Under the pieces are notes generated by a model. It was not told the origin of the DNA, ran no database searches, and saw only the letters and a program-made list of their open reading frames with translations. From assembly GCA_035556655.1 (NCBI GenBank), contig DATMFW010000094.1:1-64000 (forward strand): a stretch of DNA of 64,000 bases, written 5' to 3'. This document shows positions 27,079 to 35,337 of this stretch, one piece after another. The DNA is from JBDSKH01 sp035556655. Its GTDB lineage: Bacteria > Actinomycetota > Actinomycetes > Actinomycetales > Microbacteriaceae. The number at the start of each line of letters is the position of its first letter. The stretch's first letter is position 1. The translations under genes were made by a program, and so were the position numbers.

Positions 27079-28542
27079 TCAGTAGCGGTAGTGGTCGACC
27101 TTGTAGGGGCCCTCGACGGGGACTCCGATGTAGGCGGCCTGTTCGGGCGTGAGTTCCGTGAGCTCGACACCGAGGGCGTCGAGGTGCAGCCGCGCGACCT
27201 TCTCGTCGAGCACCTTCGGCAGAACGTAGACCCCGACCGGGTACGCCTCGTGCCGCGTGAACAGCTCGAGCTGGGCGAGCACCTGGTTCGAGAACGAGTT
27301 GCTCATCACGAACGACGGGTGCCCGGTCGCGTTGCCGAGGTTCATCAGGCGCCCCTCCGAGAGCACCAGCACCGAGCGGCCGTCCGGCAGCCGCCACTCG
27401 TGCACCTGCGGCTTGATCTCGACCTTCTCGGCGCCGGCCAGACGCTCGAGCCCGGCGATGTCGATCTCGTTGTCGAAGTGGCCGACGTTCGCGACGATCG
27501 CCTGATGCTTCATGCCCTGCAGGTGCTCGACGGTGATGACGTTCTCGTTTCCGGTGCCGGTCACCCAGATGTCGACCTGATCGAGGACGCTCTCGATGCG
27601 GGCGACCTGGTAGCCGTCCATCGCGGCCTGCAGCGCGTTGATCGGGTCGATCTCGCTGACGATGACCCGAGCACCCTGCCCGCGCAGCGCCTCCGCAGCG
27701 CCCTTGCCGACATCGCCGTAGCCGGCGACGAAGGCGATCTTGCCGCCGATCAGCACATCGGTCGCCCGGTTGAGGCCGTCGGGCAGCGAATGGCGGATGC
27801 CGTACTTGTTGTCGAACTTCGACTTCGTGACCGAGTCGTTCACGTTGATCGCCGGGAACAGCAGTTCGCCGCGCCGGTGCAACTCGTACAGCCGGTGGAC
27901 GCCGGTCGTGGTCTCTTCCGTGACGCCCATGATGCCGGCGGCGACCTGCTGCCAGCGGTCGGTGCTGCGGGCGAGCGAACGGCGCAGCACGTCGAGGATC
28001 ACGCTCAGCTCGTGCGAGGCGCCGGGCTCGGTGGCGGGCACCGCACCCGCCAGCTCGAACTCACGGCCCTTGTGCACGAGCAGGGTCGCGTCGCCCCCGT
28101 CGTCGAGGATCATGTTGGGACCCTCGAAGCCCTCGGCCGACCAGTCGAAGATCTGCTCGGTGCACCACCAGTACTCTTCGAGCGTCTCGCCCTTCCAGGC
28201 GAACACCGGCACCCCGGCGGGGGCGTCGATGGTACCCGTGGGCCCGACGGCGATGGCGGCGGCCGCCTCGTCCTGCGTGGAGAAGATGTTGCACGAGGCC
28301 CAGCGCACCTGGGCGCCGAGCGCCACCAGCGTCTCGATGAGCACCGCGGTCTGCACCGTCATGTGCAGCGACCCGGCGATCCGGGCGCCGGCCAGAGGCT
28401 GAGAGGCCCCGAACTCGGAGCGCAGCGCCATCAGGCCCGGCATCTCGTTCTCGGCGAGCCGGATCTGGTGCCGCCCCGCCTCGGCGAGGCTCAGGTCGGC
28501 GACCTTGAAGGGCAGTGCGGCGGTGGTGCTGGACGTGCTCAT
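27079..28542 (-). CDS. sahH: S-adenosyl-L-homocysteine hydrolase
   Basis: A 487-residue enzyme splitting S-adenosylhomocysteine to homocysteine and adenosine, which keeps methyltransferases active. The NAD-binding loop AGYGDVGKG is at about 273–281, preceded by SVTKSKFDNKYG, and the C-terminus is HYRY. ATG 28542 is supported by a TAGCCT hexamer six bases upstream whose TAG is the DUF3499 stop codon. Length matches actinobacterial SahH, which has the insert near residues 140–180. No methyltransferase-cycle genes flank it. Repeat copy A follows its stop. Confidence 0.98.
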   Translation of the reverse strand: MSTSSTTAALPFKVADLSLAEAGRHQIRLAENEMPGLMALRSEFGASQPLAGARIAGSLHMTVQTAVLIETLVALGAQVRWASCNIFSTQDEAAAAIAVGPTGTIDAPAGVPVFAWKGETLEEYWWCTEQIFDWSAEGFEGPNMILDDGGDATLLVHKGREFELAGAVPATEPGASHELSVILDVLRRSLARSTDRWQQVAAGIMGVTEETTTGVHRLYELHRRGELLFPAINVNDSVTKSKFDNKYGIRHSLPDGLNRATDVLIGGKIAFVAGYGDVGKGAAEALRGQGARVIVSEIDPINALQAAMDGYQVARIESVLDQVDIWVTGTGNENVITVEHLQGMKHQAIVANVGHFDNEIDIAGLERLAGAEKVEIKPQVHEWRLPDGRSVLVLSEGRLMNLGNATGHPSFVMSNSFSNQVLAQLELFTRHEAYPVGVYVLPKVLDEKVARLHLDALGVELTELTPEQAAYIGVPVEGPYKVDHYRY

Positions 28543-28548
28543 ACGTCC

Positions 28549-28554
28549 AGGCTA
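28549..28554 (-). promoter_or_regulatory. -10 element for leaderless sahH mRNA, overlapping a stop codon
   Basis: TAGCCT, then 6 bases, then ATG 28542. The TAG is the stop codon of the DUF3499 gene. Confidence 0.5.
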
Positions 28555-28767
28555 GACGGCCTCCGCACCGATGACGACGTGACGGACGACCTGCCAGCCC
28601 TGCGGTGCCGAAAGCCGTTCGGCATGCCGGGCGCACAGGTCGTAGCTGTGGGGCTCGGTGCGGTAACTCAGCGGACCGAGAACGGCCATCGCATCCGCGT
28701 AGTCGTAGGTGAGGGTGGCCACCGCCTCCTGCCCGCAGGCGACCTTGCTGCACGCTCTGCCCGTCAC
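28552..28767 (-). CDS. DUF3499 small Cys-rich protein
   Basis: A 71-residue protein typical of actinobacteria. Cys pairs in MTGRACSKVACGQEA and LCARHAERL suggest a zinc ribbon. It is normally encoded beside a metallopeptidase-family protein, as here on the opposite strand. GTG 28767 has a TATCCT hexamer six bases upstream. The TAG stop doubles as the beginning of the sahH -10 hexamer. Its function is unknown. Confidence 0.88.
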   Translation of the reverse strand: MTGRACSKVACGQEAVATLTYDYADAMAVLGPLSYRTEPHSYDLCARHAERLSAPQGWQVVRHVVIGAEAV

Positions 28768-28773
28768 GGCGTC

Positions 28774-28779
28774 AGGATA
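28774..28779 (-). promoter_or_regulatory. -10 element for leaderless DUF3499 mRNA
   Basis: TATCCT, then 6 bases, then GTG 28767. It lies back-to-back with a plus-strand -10 at 28805, so the two promoters' -35 regions overlap. Confidence 0.45.
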
Positions 28780-28804
28780 CTGCGGTCGCCCCGCCGCCCC
28801 GATC

Positions 28805-28810
28805 TAGACT
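28805..28810 (+). promoter_or_regulatory. -10 element for leaderless metallopeptidase-family mRNA
   Basis: TAGACT, then 7 bases, then ATG 28818. Confidence 0.45.
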
Positions 28811-28817
28811 TGCCGAC

Positions 28818-29252
28818 ATGGCTCGATCCGCGCACCGGACGCCGTCCCGGTCGGGCTCGCGTGACCGGCACGGCCGGGGTCTGCGCTCCTCGGTGACGGG
28901 TCCGCACCTGGACGTGCTGCGCACCCGGGCCGAGTTCTTCGACGCCTGCGTGGCATCGGCCGTGGAGTACCTGCGCGACCTGTGGCCCGAGGAGCTCGCC
29001 GGCGTGCGGTTCGAGGTGGGCAGCGCCCCCGCGGGCGAACCGGGCCTGCACGGCGTCGACCGCTGGCGGGTGAGCCCGGCCGAGCGACGCGTCGTGCTCT
29101 ACCGGCTGCCGATCGAACGACTCGCACACCTGCACCGTGACGACGAGTGGCACCGCCGCTCGTTCATCGAGAGCTGCGTGTTCCGCGCGGTCGCCGAACT
29201 GCTCGGCAAGGACCCGTGGGACATCGCGCCCGAGCGCTACCGGCACTTCTAG
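28818..29252 (+). CDS. Metallopeptidase-family protein without an HExxH site
   Basis: A 144-residue protein whose context (next to DUF3499, near whiB2) and core (FFDACVASAVEYLRDLWPEE, then VVLYRLPIERL) match the actinobacterial metallopeptidase family. In active members an HExxH helix follows near the C-terminus. Here the equivalent helix reads IESCVFRAVAELLGKDPWDI, with no His-Glu-x-x-His. It is therefore probably not a zinc protease. The Arg/Ser-rich N-terminus (about 1–25) is likely unstructured. ATG 28818 is supported by a leaderless -10. Confidence 0.82.
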   Translation: MARSAHRTPSRSGSRDRHGRGLRSSVTGPHLDVLRTRAEFFDACVASAVEYLRDLWPEELAGVRFEVGSAPAGEPGLHGVDRWRVSPAERRVVLYRLPIERLAHLHRDDEWHRRSFIESCVFRAVAELLGKDPWDIAPERYRHF

Positions 29253-29262
29253 GGCGACGACC

Positions 29263-30831
29263 TCAGGGCCGGATGACGATCGGGCCCGACACCGGACGCG
29301 CCACGGTCACCGGGAACGCCGCCATCGCCTCGTCGGCGGCGTAGCTCACGGCGGCGCGCAGGCCGGTCGCACCCTGCAGCTCGTACGTCTCTCCGGCCAC
29401 GAGCGCGGTGGTCACCGCACCCCCGGCCGGGATGGTGAGGGTGACCTCCTCGTTGCCGAGCCGTTTCAGGATCACGGCGAGTTCCGCATCCGTCGGATTC
29501 ACGGTGGCGAGCACCGGCGCCGGGCCCGGCGGCACCGTGAAGAGCGCGAGGTCGCCGAGGGCGGGGGCGGCGGTGTACCACGCGACGTCCGACGGGGGCG
29601 CGGGGACAATGCCCTCGGTCTCCACCGGTCCGATGTCGGCGGCCGCCGACGTGCGCACCCCGGCGACGACCGGTGCCGCCGACGACACGGTCACCGTGTA
29701 CACGCCGTCGGCGAGCGCGACCCCCGAGTCGACGTCGGCGCCGGAGTCCAGGGCGAGCTCGGTCACCACGCCCGGCTCGGCCTGCGCGGTGAAACCGGTG
29801 CCGGCGATCTCGGCATCGACGGGGGTGACGCTCACCGTCACCTCCGCCGGCTCGGTGCCGGGGTTGAGGATGCGCACCACCGGGGCGACGTCGTCCCAGT
29901 CCTCCAACGACATGGCCCGGCTGGTGCCGAGGGAGTCGTGGATCTGCACGCCCGGGAAGACGAGTTCGGTCGCGGGATCGGGGGCGGCATCCACCAGGTC
30001 GACGCCGGTGGCGTCGAGTCCGCGCACGATCGACTGCTGCAGGTAGGCGACGACCTGGCCGCCGCGGGCCTCGACGTGCACGACCGGCGAGAGCAGGCCG
30101 GGGGCGAAACCGGCCAGCGACAGGACGCGCTGGGCCCCGGCGGCGACGTCGATGCCGGTGAGTCCCGGCGCCTCGATCACGCCCTGCTCGCCGTAGATGG
30201 TGAGGCTGACGAGGGCACGCACCGGCGTCGGGTTGCTGATGGTGAGGATGCTGGTGCGGCCGACCGTGGTCGCGCCGCCGGTCAGCCAGATCGACCCGCT
30301 CGGCTCGGCGCACGCGGCCGCGGAGAACCCGGAGAAGTTGGACGCGTCGACCACCTGGCTCTGTGCTCCGGTCAGCAGCGCACCCTCGGCGGATGCGATG
30401 CGCAGCACCTGGGGAGCGGCCGCGCTGCCGCCGTTGCCGGCATCCGATTCCGAGATGCTGCCGTGCTGCAGGCTCGCGTTCACCGCATCGGCACGCACGG
30501 CCGGGATGCCGATCGCGACGGCGGTGTCGGCGTTGGCGCCGGTCTCGTCTCCGAGGCGCAGGGCGCCGCCGGCGCAGGTGCGCACCTCGTCGGCGGCGAC
30601 CGGGGTCACCTCGACCGACGGCGGGGTGATGCCGGAGGTCGGGAGGGGAAGCAATCCCACCGCGCCCACGGTCGCCGCAGCGGCGACGGTGGCCACGGCG
30701 CCCGCGACCAGGCGCAGGCTGAGCAGTGCCGCACGGCGGCCTCGGCCGGGGCGCGCGGGCTGCTCATCGCCCGGCGCGGGCAGCTCGGCGGGCTCGAGGT
30801 CCTCGGGGGGCTCGGGTGTCGGCTCAGCCAT
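29263..30831 (-). CDS. DUF5719 family membrane-anchored protein
   Basis: A 522-residue protein. A Pro/Glu-rich cytoplasmic N-terminus (about 1–32) and one membrane helix (about 40–62) are followed by a large extracytoplasmic region of repeated beta strands (for example VSLTIYGEQGVIEAPGL). It overlaps the upstream glycosyltransferase gene by 8 bases (start ATG 30831). DUF5719 genes in actinobacteria lie downstream of such a glycosyltransferase and whiB2, suggesting a cell-envelope role. A Cys in VRTCAGGA and another in AACAEPSG may form a disulfide. Function unknown. Confidence 0.88.
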   Translation of the reverse strand: MAEPTPEPPEDLEPAELPAPGDEQPARPGRGRRAALLSLRLVAGAVATVAAAATVGAVGLLPLPTSGITPPSVEVTPVAADEVRTCAGGALRLGDETGANADTAVAIGIPAVRADAVNASLQHGSISESDAGNGGSAAAPQVLRIASAEGALLTGAQSQVVDASNFSGFSAAACAEPSGSIWLTGGATTVGRTSILTISNPTPVRALVSLTIYGEQGVIEAPGLTGIDVAAGAQRVLSLAGFAPGLLSPVVHVEARGGQVVAYLQQSIVRGLDATGVDLVDAAPDPATELVFPGVQIHDSLGTSRAMSLEDWDDVAPVVRILNPGTEPAEVTVSVTPVDAEIAGTGFTAQAEPGVVTELALDSGADVDSGVALADGVYTVTVSSAAPVVAGVRTSAAADIGPVETEGIVPAPPSDVAWYTAAPALGDLALFTVPPGPAPVLATVNPTDAELAVILKRLGNEEVTLTIPAGGAVTTALVAGETYELQGATGLRAAVSYAADEAMAAFPVTVARPVSGPIVIRP

Positions 30832-33640
30832 CTTCGTCCTCGTCGAACGTGTCAGCGGGGTCGGACTCGGTGGGGCCGAGTTCGCGCACCACCCGGCGGC
30901 GGCGCGTCGTCGGGATCGCCAGCAGCAGCGCGATCAGCACGACCACCCCCTGCGCGATCGGCACCGCCACGCCCACCGTCGTCGGCCGGAACGCCGTGGC
31001 ACCGGACTCATCGAGCGCCGTGTACTCCCACAGCGGCGTGCTCACCGTCGGGGTCAGCAGGGGCGAGGCGTCGAGCGCCTCGCTGGTGCGCTGACGCACC
31101 GCCGTCTGCGCCGTCGTCGCCCCGGCCGGCAGCTCGGGCACGACGATGAACGCCACGCGCAACTCCTCCAGCAGCGGCTCGGGGTCGTAACCGCTGCGCG
31201 AGGCCAGGTTGCCGGCGAGTTCCGCGAGCGGGGCGTCCTGCTCGCGCACCTCCCGGCGGGTGGTGACCAGGGTCGACACCTCTTCCAGTGCGGTGCCCTC
31301 GTCGCGGGCCAGGCTCGCCTGCAGCGACCCGTCGGCCTGCGGCGTCAGGATCAGGGTCCCCACACCCGGATCCACGTCGGCCCTCGCCGCGACCAGCGCG
31401 GGCAGCAACCGGGCCGACCCCGGCTGGACGGCACCGGTGCCGAGCAGCGGCACCGCCAGAAGCGGCAGCACGGCGGCGGTCGCCGCGACCAGGGTGACCG
31501 CACCCGTCGGAACCCCGGCGGGGGCGATCGCATCCACCCCGACCACCACGGCGCCGACCAGCCCCAGCCAGTACAGACTGAGCGGAGCGCCGGCCCACGG
31601 CGTGACGGCCTCGGCGCCCGCCACGGCCACGTGCAGGTGCACGGCCGCCACCGCGGTCACCAGCCCGCCGAGTGCGATCGCCAGCGCCGGGATCGCGCGT
31701 CGCGCGCCGGGCAGGAACACCGCGAGCAGGGCCACCACCGCGATCGGCGCCAGGAGGACGGCCGGCGCGAGGGTGCCCAGCGGAAGGCCGAGCGCCGCAC
31801 CGGACGCCGCCCACCGATCGTCGGAGGCCGACGGGTGCCCGAGCAGCAGCAACCACCCCGACGGGGGCGCGGATGCGATGGCCGGTCCCGGATCCGCCAG
31901 CAGGGCCAGCGGGGTGCCGTGGCGGATCTGCCAGAAGGCCAGCGGCGCGAACAGTGCGGCGGCGGGGATCGCGATCCCGACGATGCGCACCAGCGCGCGC
32001 GGGTTCAGCACCGCCCAGATCACCAGCAGCGCCGCCAGTGCCGGCGCCAGGACCGGCGCGCACGCGACGACGACCGCCAGCAGCAGGGACGCGGTCGCGG
32101 CGGCGCTCCACGACCGGCGGGCCTCGATGCCCGCGAGCATCAGCCACGGCAGGCCCAGGTGCACGAGCACCGCGGCCGGGCGCCCGTCGACGAGAGCCGC
32201 CAGCAGGGGCGGCGCCAGCATCCAGAGGACCGCCGCGACGAGGGGCGGCCAGCGCCGCTCGCTCAGCCGGGTCGCGCACCACCAGGCGCCGAGCGCCGCC
32301 ATCGGCAGGGCGACGAGCCAGAGCAGAACGAGCGAGTGCGAGGTGTTCCACGCGGTCAGGCTTCCCAGCACGGCGACGACGGCGCTGAACGGGTCGGCCG
32401 GGCCGGTCAGCCCGACGGCGCCCTCGCGTGGCCCGATGACCAGGTTCGCCCAGAGCCGCCCCACATCGCCGCCGAGCGGCAGCAGCGCACCGCCGCGCAC
32501 CACCCCCGCCTGCAGCAGCCTCCAGAACACGGCGACCGAGATCACCGCGGCGAGCAGGACGATCCACGCCCCGCCGCCGCCGAAGAAGGATGCCCGCACG
32601 AGCTCCGGTTCCTCGGCGCGGCCGCCACGGCGCTCGCGTTCGGCGGCCCGCCGTTCGCGCAGCTCGTCGGAGGGGACCCGAAGCGGCGCGATCGCCGTCC
32701 ACGGGATGCGCCGGGTCCGCCGCAGCCGCCGCCGCGCGGCGGGCACGCTGCCATCGAACGCCGCCGCGAACCCGCTGGCGAGTTCGGCCCCGATCAGTCC
32801 GGGGCGCTTGCCGAGCAGATGCCCGAGCGAGCGGAACAGCGCGGCCGGCACCAGGCTCAGCCAGTGGAACAGGAGCGCCCCGCCGGGCGCGTACACCAGT
32901 CGCCGGTGCAGCTGGGCCGTGCGGGCCATGCGGAATCGCGCGCTCACGGACGCCGGGCGTCGCCGTCCGAAGTCTTCTGGCGCCGCGCCGCGAGCCACGC
33001 GGGCATCGGGGACACGCACCACGCGGGCCCCCGCCAGACGGGTCCGGATCGAGAAGTCGAGGCCCGCGTCGGTGGCCGGAAGCCCCGGGTCGAAGCCGCC
33101 CAGCTCCGACCAGACGCTGCGGCGCACCAGCATCGCCGAGGAACTGACCCCGAGCACGTCGGTGTCGCTGTCGTACTGGGCCTGATCGAGCTCGCCGTCG
33201 ACGAGCCGCACCGTCTCACCCCGTCGCGACACGCTCTCGCCGAAGGACAGCAGGGTCGACGCCTCATCGGGATCGACGAGCTTGGGTCCGGCGATCGCCA
33301 CCGACGGCGCCACCTCGACGGCCGCGAGCAGCCGTTCCAGCGCGCGCGGCTCGGGGATGGTCTCCGCCCCCAGCAGCCAGAGCCAGTCCCCGCCGGTCTC
33401 CGCCGGCCCGAGCGAGGCGAGGCCGCGCTCGATGGCGGCGCCGAACGACGACACGGATGCGGTGACCACCCGGGAGGGAGCCGCGGCGCTCAGCCGGGCC
33501 GCACTGCCATCCGTGGAACCGGCGTCGACCAGCACGAAGTCGTCCGGCCGCCGGGTCTGCGCCGCCAGCGCCGCGAGGGTGCGCTCGAGCCAGGCCTCGC
33601 CGTTGCGCACGACGAGAATCGCGGTGACCCGTGGCTGCAT
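30824..33640 (-). CDS. Large membrane glycosyltransferase (GT2 domain plus multi-pass region)
   Basis: A 938-residue protein. The N-terminal GT2 domain (about 1–230) contains AILVVRNGEAWLERTL, VLVDAGSTDGSA and an acidic LPATDAGLDFSIRTRL region. From about residue 260 come some 12–14 membrane helices and a large loop. The same gene, in the same place between whiB2 and DUF5719, is seen in other Microbacteriaceae as far as I recall. It probably transfers sugar from a nucleotide- or lipid-linked donor to an envelope glycan. ATG 33640 has TAGCCT seven bases upstream; an in-frame start at 33685 would add 15 residues. Confidence 0.85.
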   Translation of the reverse strand: MQPRVTAILVVRNGEAWLERTLAALAAQTRRPDDFVLVDAGSTDGSAARLSAAAPSRVVTASVSSFGAAIERGLASLGPAETGGDWLWLLGAETIPEPRALERLLAAVEVAPSVAIAGPKLVDPDEASTLLSFGESVSRRGETVRLVDGELDQAQYDSDTDVLGVSSSAMLVRRSVWSELGGFDPGLPATDAGLDFSIRTRLAGARVVRVPDARVARGAAPEDFGRRRPASVSARFRMARTAQLHRRLVYAPGGALLFHWLSLVPAALFRSLGHLLGKRPGLIGAELASGFAAAFDGSVPAARRRLRRTRRIPWTAIAPLRVPSDELRERRAAERERRGGRAEEPELVRASFFGGGGAWIVLLAAVISVAVFWRLLQAGVVRGGALLPLGGDVGRLWANLVIGPREGAVGLTGPADPFSAVVAVLGSLTAWNTSHSLVLLWLVALPMAALGAWWCATRLSERRWPPLVAAVLWMLAPPLLAALVDGRPAAVLVHLGLPWLMLAGIEARRSWSAAATASLLLAVVVACAPVLAPALAALLVIWAVLNPRALVRIVGIAIPAAALFAPLAFWQIRHGTPLALLADPGPAIASAPPSGWLLLLGHPSASDDRWAASGAALGLPLGTLAPAVLLAPIAVVALLAVFLPGARRAIPALAIALGGLVTAVAAVHLHVAVAGAEAVTPWAGAPLSLYWLGLVGAVVVGVDAIAPAGVPTGAVTLVAATAAVLPLLAVPLLGTGAVQPGSARLLPALVAARADVDPGVGTLILTPQADGSLQASLARDEGTALEEVSTLVTTRREVREQDAPLAELAGNLASRSGYDPEPLLEELRVAFIVVPELPAGATTAQTAVRQRTSEALDASPLLTPTVSTPLWEYTALDESGATAFRPTTVGVAVPIAQGVVVLIALLLAIPTTRRRRVVRELGPTESDPADTFDEDEDG

Positions 33641-33647
33641 CTGTTCG

Positions 33648-33653
33648 AGGCTA
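33648..33653 (-). promoter_or_regulatory. -10 element for leaderless glycosyltransferase mRNA
   Basis: TAGCCT, then 7 bases, then ATG 33640. Confidence 0.45.
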
Positions 33654-33708
33654 GGGCTGGCGAGCCGATCGGGGCGCCGGGACACGCGTTCCCCGGCGTT
33701 TCAGGTGG

Positions 33709-34041
33709 TTACGCGCTGCGGGCGCGGCGCAGGCGCCGGCGCTCGCGCTCGGACAGCCCGCCCCAGATGCCGAAGCGCTCATCGTTCAGCAGGGCGTACT
33801 CCAGGCACTGGGCGCGCACCTCGCAGGTGGTGCAGATCTTCTTGGCGTCGCGGGTCGACCCGCCCTTCTCGGGGAAGAACGCCTCGGGGTCGGTCTGGGC
33901 GCAGAGCGCGTCGCTCTGCCAGGCGAGCGCGTTGTCGTCGTCGTCTGCGCCCGCGGGCGGACGCATGCCCGGGATGCCGAGCTTGACCGGGTCGACGAAC
34001 CAGTCGTCGGGAGCGGAGGGGCGGTACCCGTTGCTCGACAT
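33709..34041 (-). CDS. whiB2: WhiB2/WhmD-type regulator
   Basis: A 110-residue WhiB-like protein with cysteines at 47, 70, 73 and 79 and the GIWGG turn, ending in a basic RRRLRRARSA tail. ALCAQTDPEAFFPEKGGSTR is characteristic of WhiB2/WhmD, which controls septation and cell division. The N-terminal 40 residues are a disordered extension. The ribosome site GGAGG precedes ATG 34041, and a TTGACG/TGTAAT promoter lies upstream. It lies upstream of the large glycosyltransferase on the same strand. Confidence 0.96.
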   Translation of the reverse strand: MSSNGYRPSAPDDWFVDPVKLGIPGMRPPAGADDDDNALAWQSDALCAQTDPEAFFPEKGGSTRDAKKICTTCEVRAQCLEYALLNDERFGIWGGLSERERRRLRRARSA

Positions 34042-34091
34042 TTCCCACCTCCGTCGGGCCGACTCCCCTGGCCGCCCGCTTTCTTCGGGTA

Positions 34092-34121
34092 ATTACACCG
34101 TTGTAGTTACCCTCACGTCAA
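34092..34121 (-). promoter_or_regulatory. Promoter of whiB2
   Basis: On the minus strand TTGACG (34116–34121) and TGTAAT (34092–34097) are separated by 18 bp, in an AT-rich patch. It points at whiB2 with a leader of about 45 bases. Confidence 0.6.
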
Positions 34122-34157
34122 GTCGCGGATGATATTTACTTCAGCCTCTGGTGGAGG

Positions 34158-35135
34158 TCAGGCCGAACCGCGTGTCGCGGAGGTCGTCACGGCCTGCCAC
34201 GCGCTGCTCACCATCTCGTCGACGGTGTGCCGCATCGCCCAATCCAGGTCGCGGGCCGCCAGCTCCCCGCTCGCGACGATGCGGGGCGGGTCACCGGGAC
34301 GCCGTGGTGCCCTCTCGGGGACGAAGGGGATGCCGGTGACCCGTGCCATCGCATCCATGATCTGCGCGACCGACAGGCCGTCGCCGCTGCCCAGGTTGTA
34401 CGCGGGCTGAAGCGGCTCGCCCGCATCGAGCCGCCGGGCGGCCGTGACATGGGCGGCGGCGATGTCGGACACGTGCACGTAGTCGCGGACGTTCGTGCCG
34501 TCCGGCGTCGGGTAGTCGTCGCCGAAGATCTTCGGCGCGGCGCCGGCCTGCAGCGCGGTGAACACCAGCGGGAACAGGTTGTGCGGGCTGGTGTCGTACA
34601 CGTCGGGGTAGCCCGATCCGACGACGTTGAAGTAGCGCAGGCTGGTGTGGCGAAGACCCACGGCGACCTCCTGGTCGCGCAGCAGCCACTCGCCGATGAG
34701 TTTCGACTCGCCGTAGGGGGACTGCGGCGCCTTCGGGGTGTCCTCGGTGACGAGGTCGACGTCGGGTGTGCCGTACACGGCGGCGCTGGAGGAGAACACG
34801 ATGCGCTGCACCCCGGCCTCCTGCATGGCGGCCAGCAGGACGCTGGTGCCGTCGACGTTCTGCTCGTAGGTGTGCAGCGGGCGCTGGACCGACACTCCGG
34901 CGTACTTGAATCCGGCGATGTGGATGACGCCGGTTACGCCGTGGTCGTGCATGGCCCGCAGCAGCATCGAACCGTCGAGGATCGAGCCCCCGGTGAACGT
35001 CACCCCGGCCGGGACGAACTCGCGGTGGCCGCTGGAGAGGTCGTCGACGACGGTTACCGGGATCTGCGCCTTGACGAGGGCCCGGACGACGTGCGCACCG
35101 ATATAGCCGGCGCCGCCGGTCACCAGCCAGGTCAT
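34158..35135 (-). CDS. galE: UDP-glucose 4-epimerase, first copy
   Basis: A 325-residue short-chain dehydrogenase/reductase epimerising UDP-glucose and UDP-galactose. The NAD motif GGAGYIGAH is at residues 7–15, the catalytic Tyr/Lys at SPYGESK (about 146–152) and the catalytic Ser in FSSSAAVYG. Length is standard. ATG 35135 has TAGCCT six bases upstream. A second epimerase lies at 42818–43774. They share similar motifs and the same RRPGDPxxxVA segment but are clearly not identical. It is next to whiB2 and converges on the glycan genes only distantly. Confidence 0.95.
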   Translation of the reverse strand: MTWLVTGGAGYIGAHVVRALVKAQIPVTVVDDLSSGHREFVPAGVTFTGGSILDGSMLLRAMHDHGVTGVIHIAGFKYAGVSVQRPLHTYEQNVDGTSVLLAAMQEAGVQRIVFSSSAAVYGTPDVDLVTEDTPKAPQSPYGESKLIGEWLLRDQEVAVGLRHTSLRYFNVVGSGYPDVYDTSPHNLFPLVFTALQAGAAPKIFGDDYPTPDGTNVRDYVHVSDIAAAHVTAARRLDAGEPLQPAYNLGSGDGLSVAQIMDAMARVTGIPFVPERAPRRPGDPPRIVASGELAARDLDWAMRHTVDEMVSSAWQAVTTSATRGSA

Positions 35136-35141
35136 GCGACA

Positions 35142-35147
35142 AGGCTA
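35142..35147 (-). promoter_or_regulatory. -10 element for leaderless galE mRNA
   Basis: TAGCCT, then 6 bases, then ATG 35135. Confidence 0.5.
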
Positions 35148-35182
35148 GGCGACGGCGGCGACGGCGACGGCGACGGCGCGGT

Positions 35183-35296
35183 TCAGTGAGCTGGGCGGCG
35201 GGGCACCCGGCGGTACCCGTCCGTCACGGTGACCCGGACGGTGGCGACGAGAGTCGCGGCGACGGCCACGACGGCCACAGCGATGACGATCTCCAT
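35183..35296 (-). CDS. Small single-helix membrane peptide, hypothetical
   Basis: A 37-residue frame beginning ATG 35296: MEIVIAVAVVAVAATLVATV forms one hydrophobic helix, followed by a short polar tail ending RRVPRRPAH. It lies in the 200-bp region between galE and the GlxA-type regulator, on the galE strand. The codons are G/C-ending in third position. A coding role is plausible, but small ORFs of this kind also arise by chance in high-GC DNA. Confidence 0.4.
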   Translation of the reverse strand: MEIVIAVAVVAVAATLVATVRVTVTDGYRRVPRRPAH

Positions 35297-35337
35297 GGCA
35301 GTAAATCTATGGTTGACCACTGACAGCCACGAGTGGC

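Noticed and set aside
28543..28551. SAH riboswitch upstream of sahH
   Set aside because: Only 9 bases separate sahH from the upstream gene and the start looks leaderless, so there is no room for a riboswitch.
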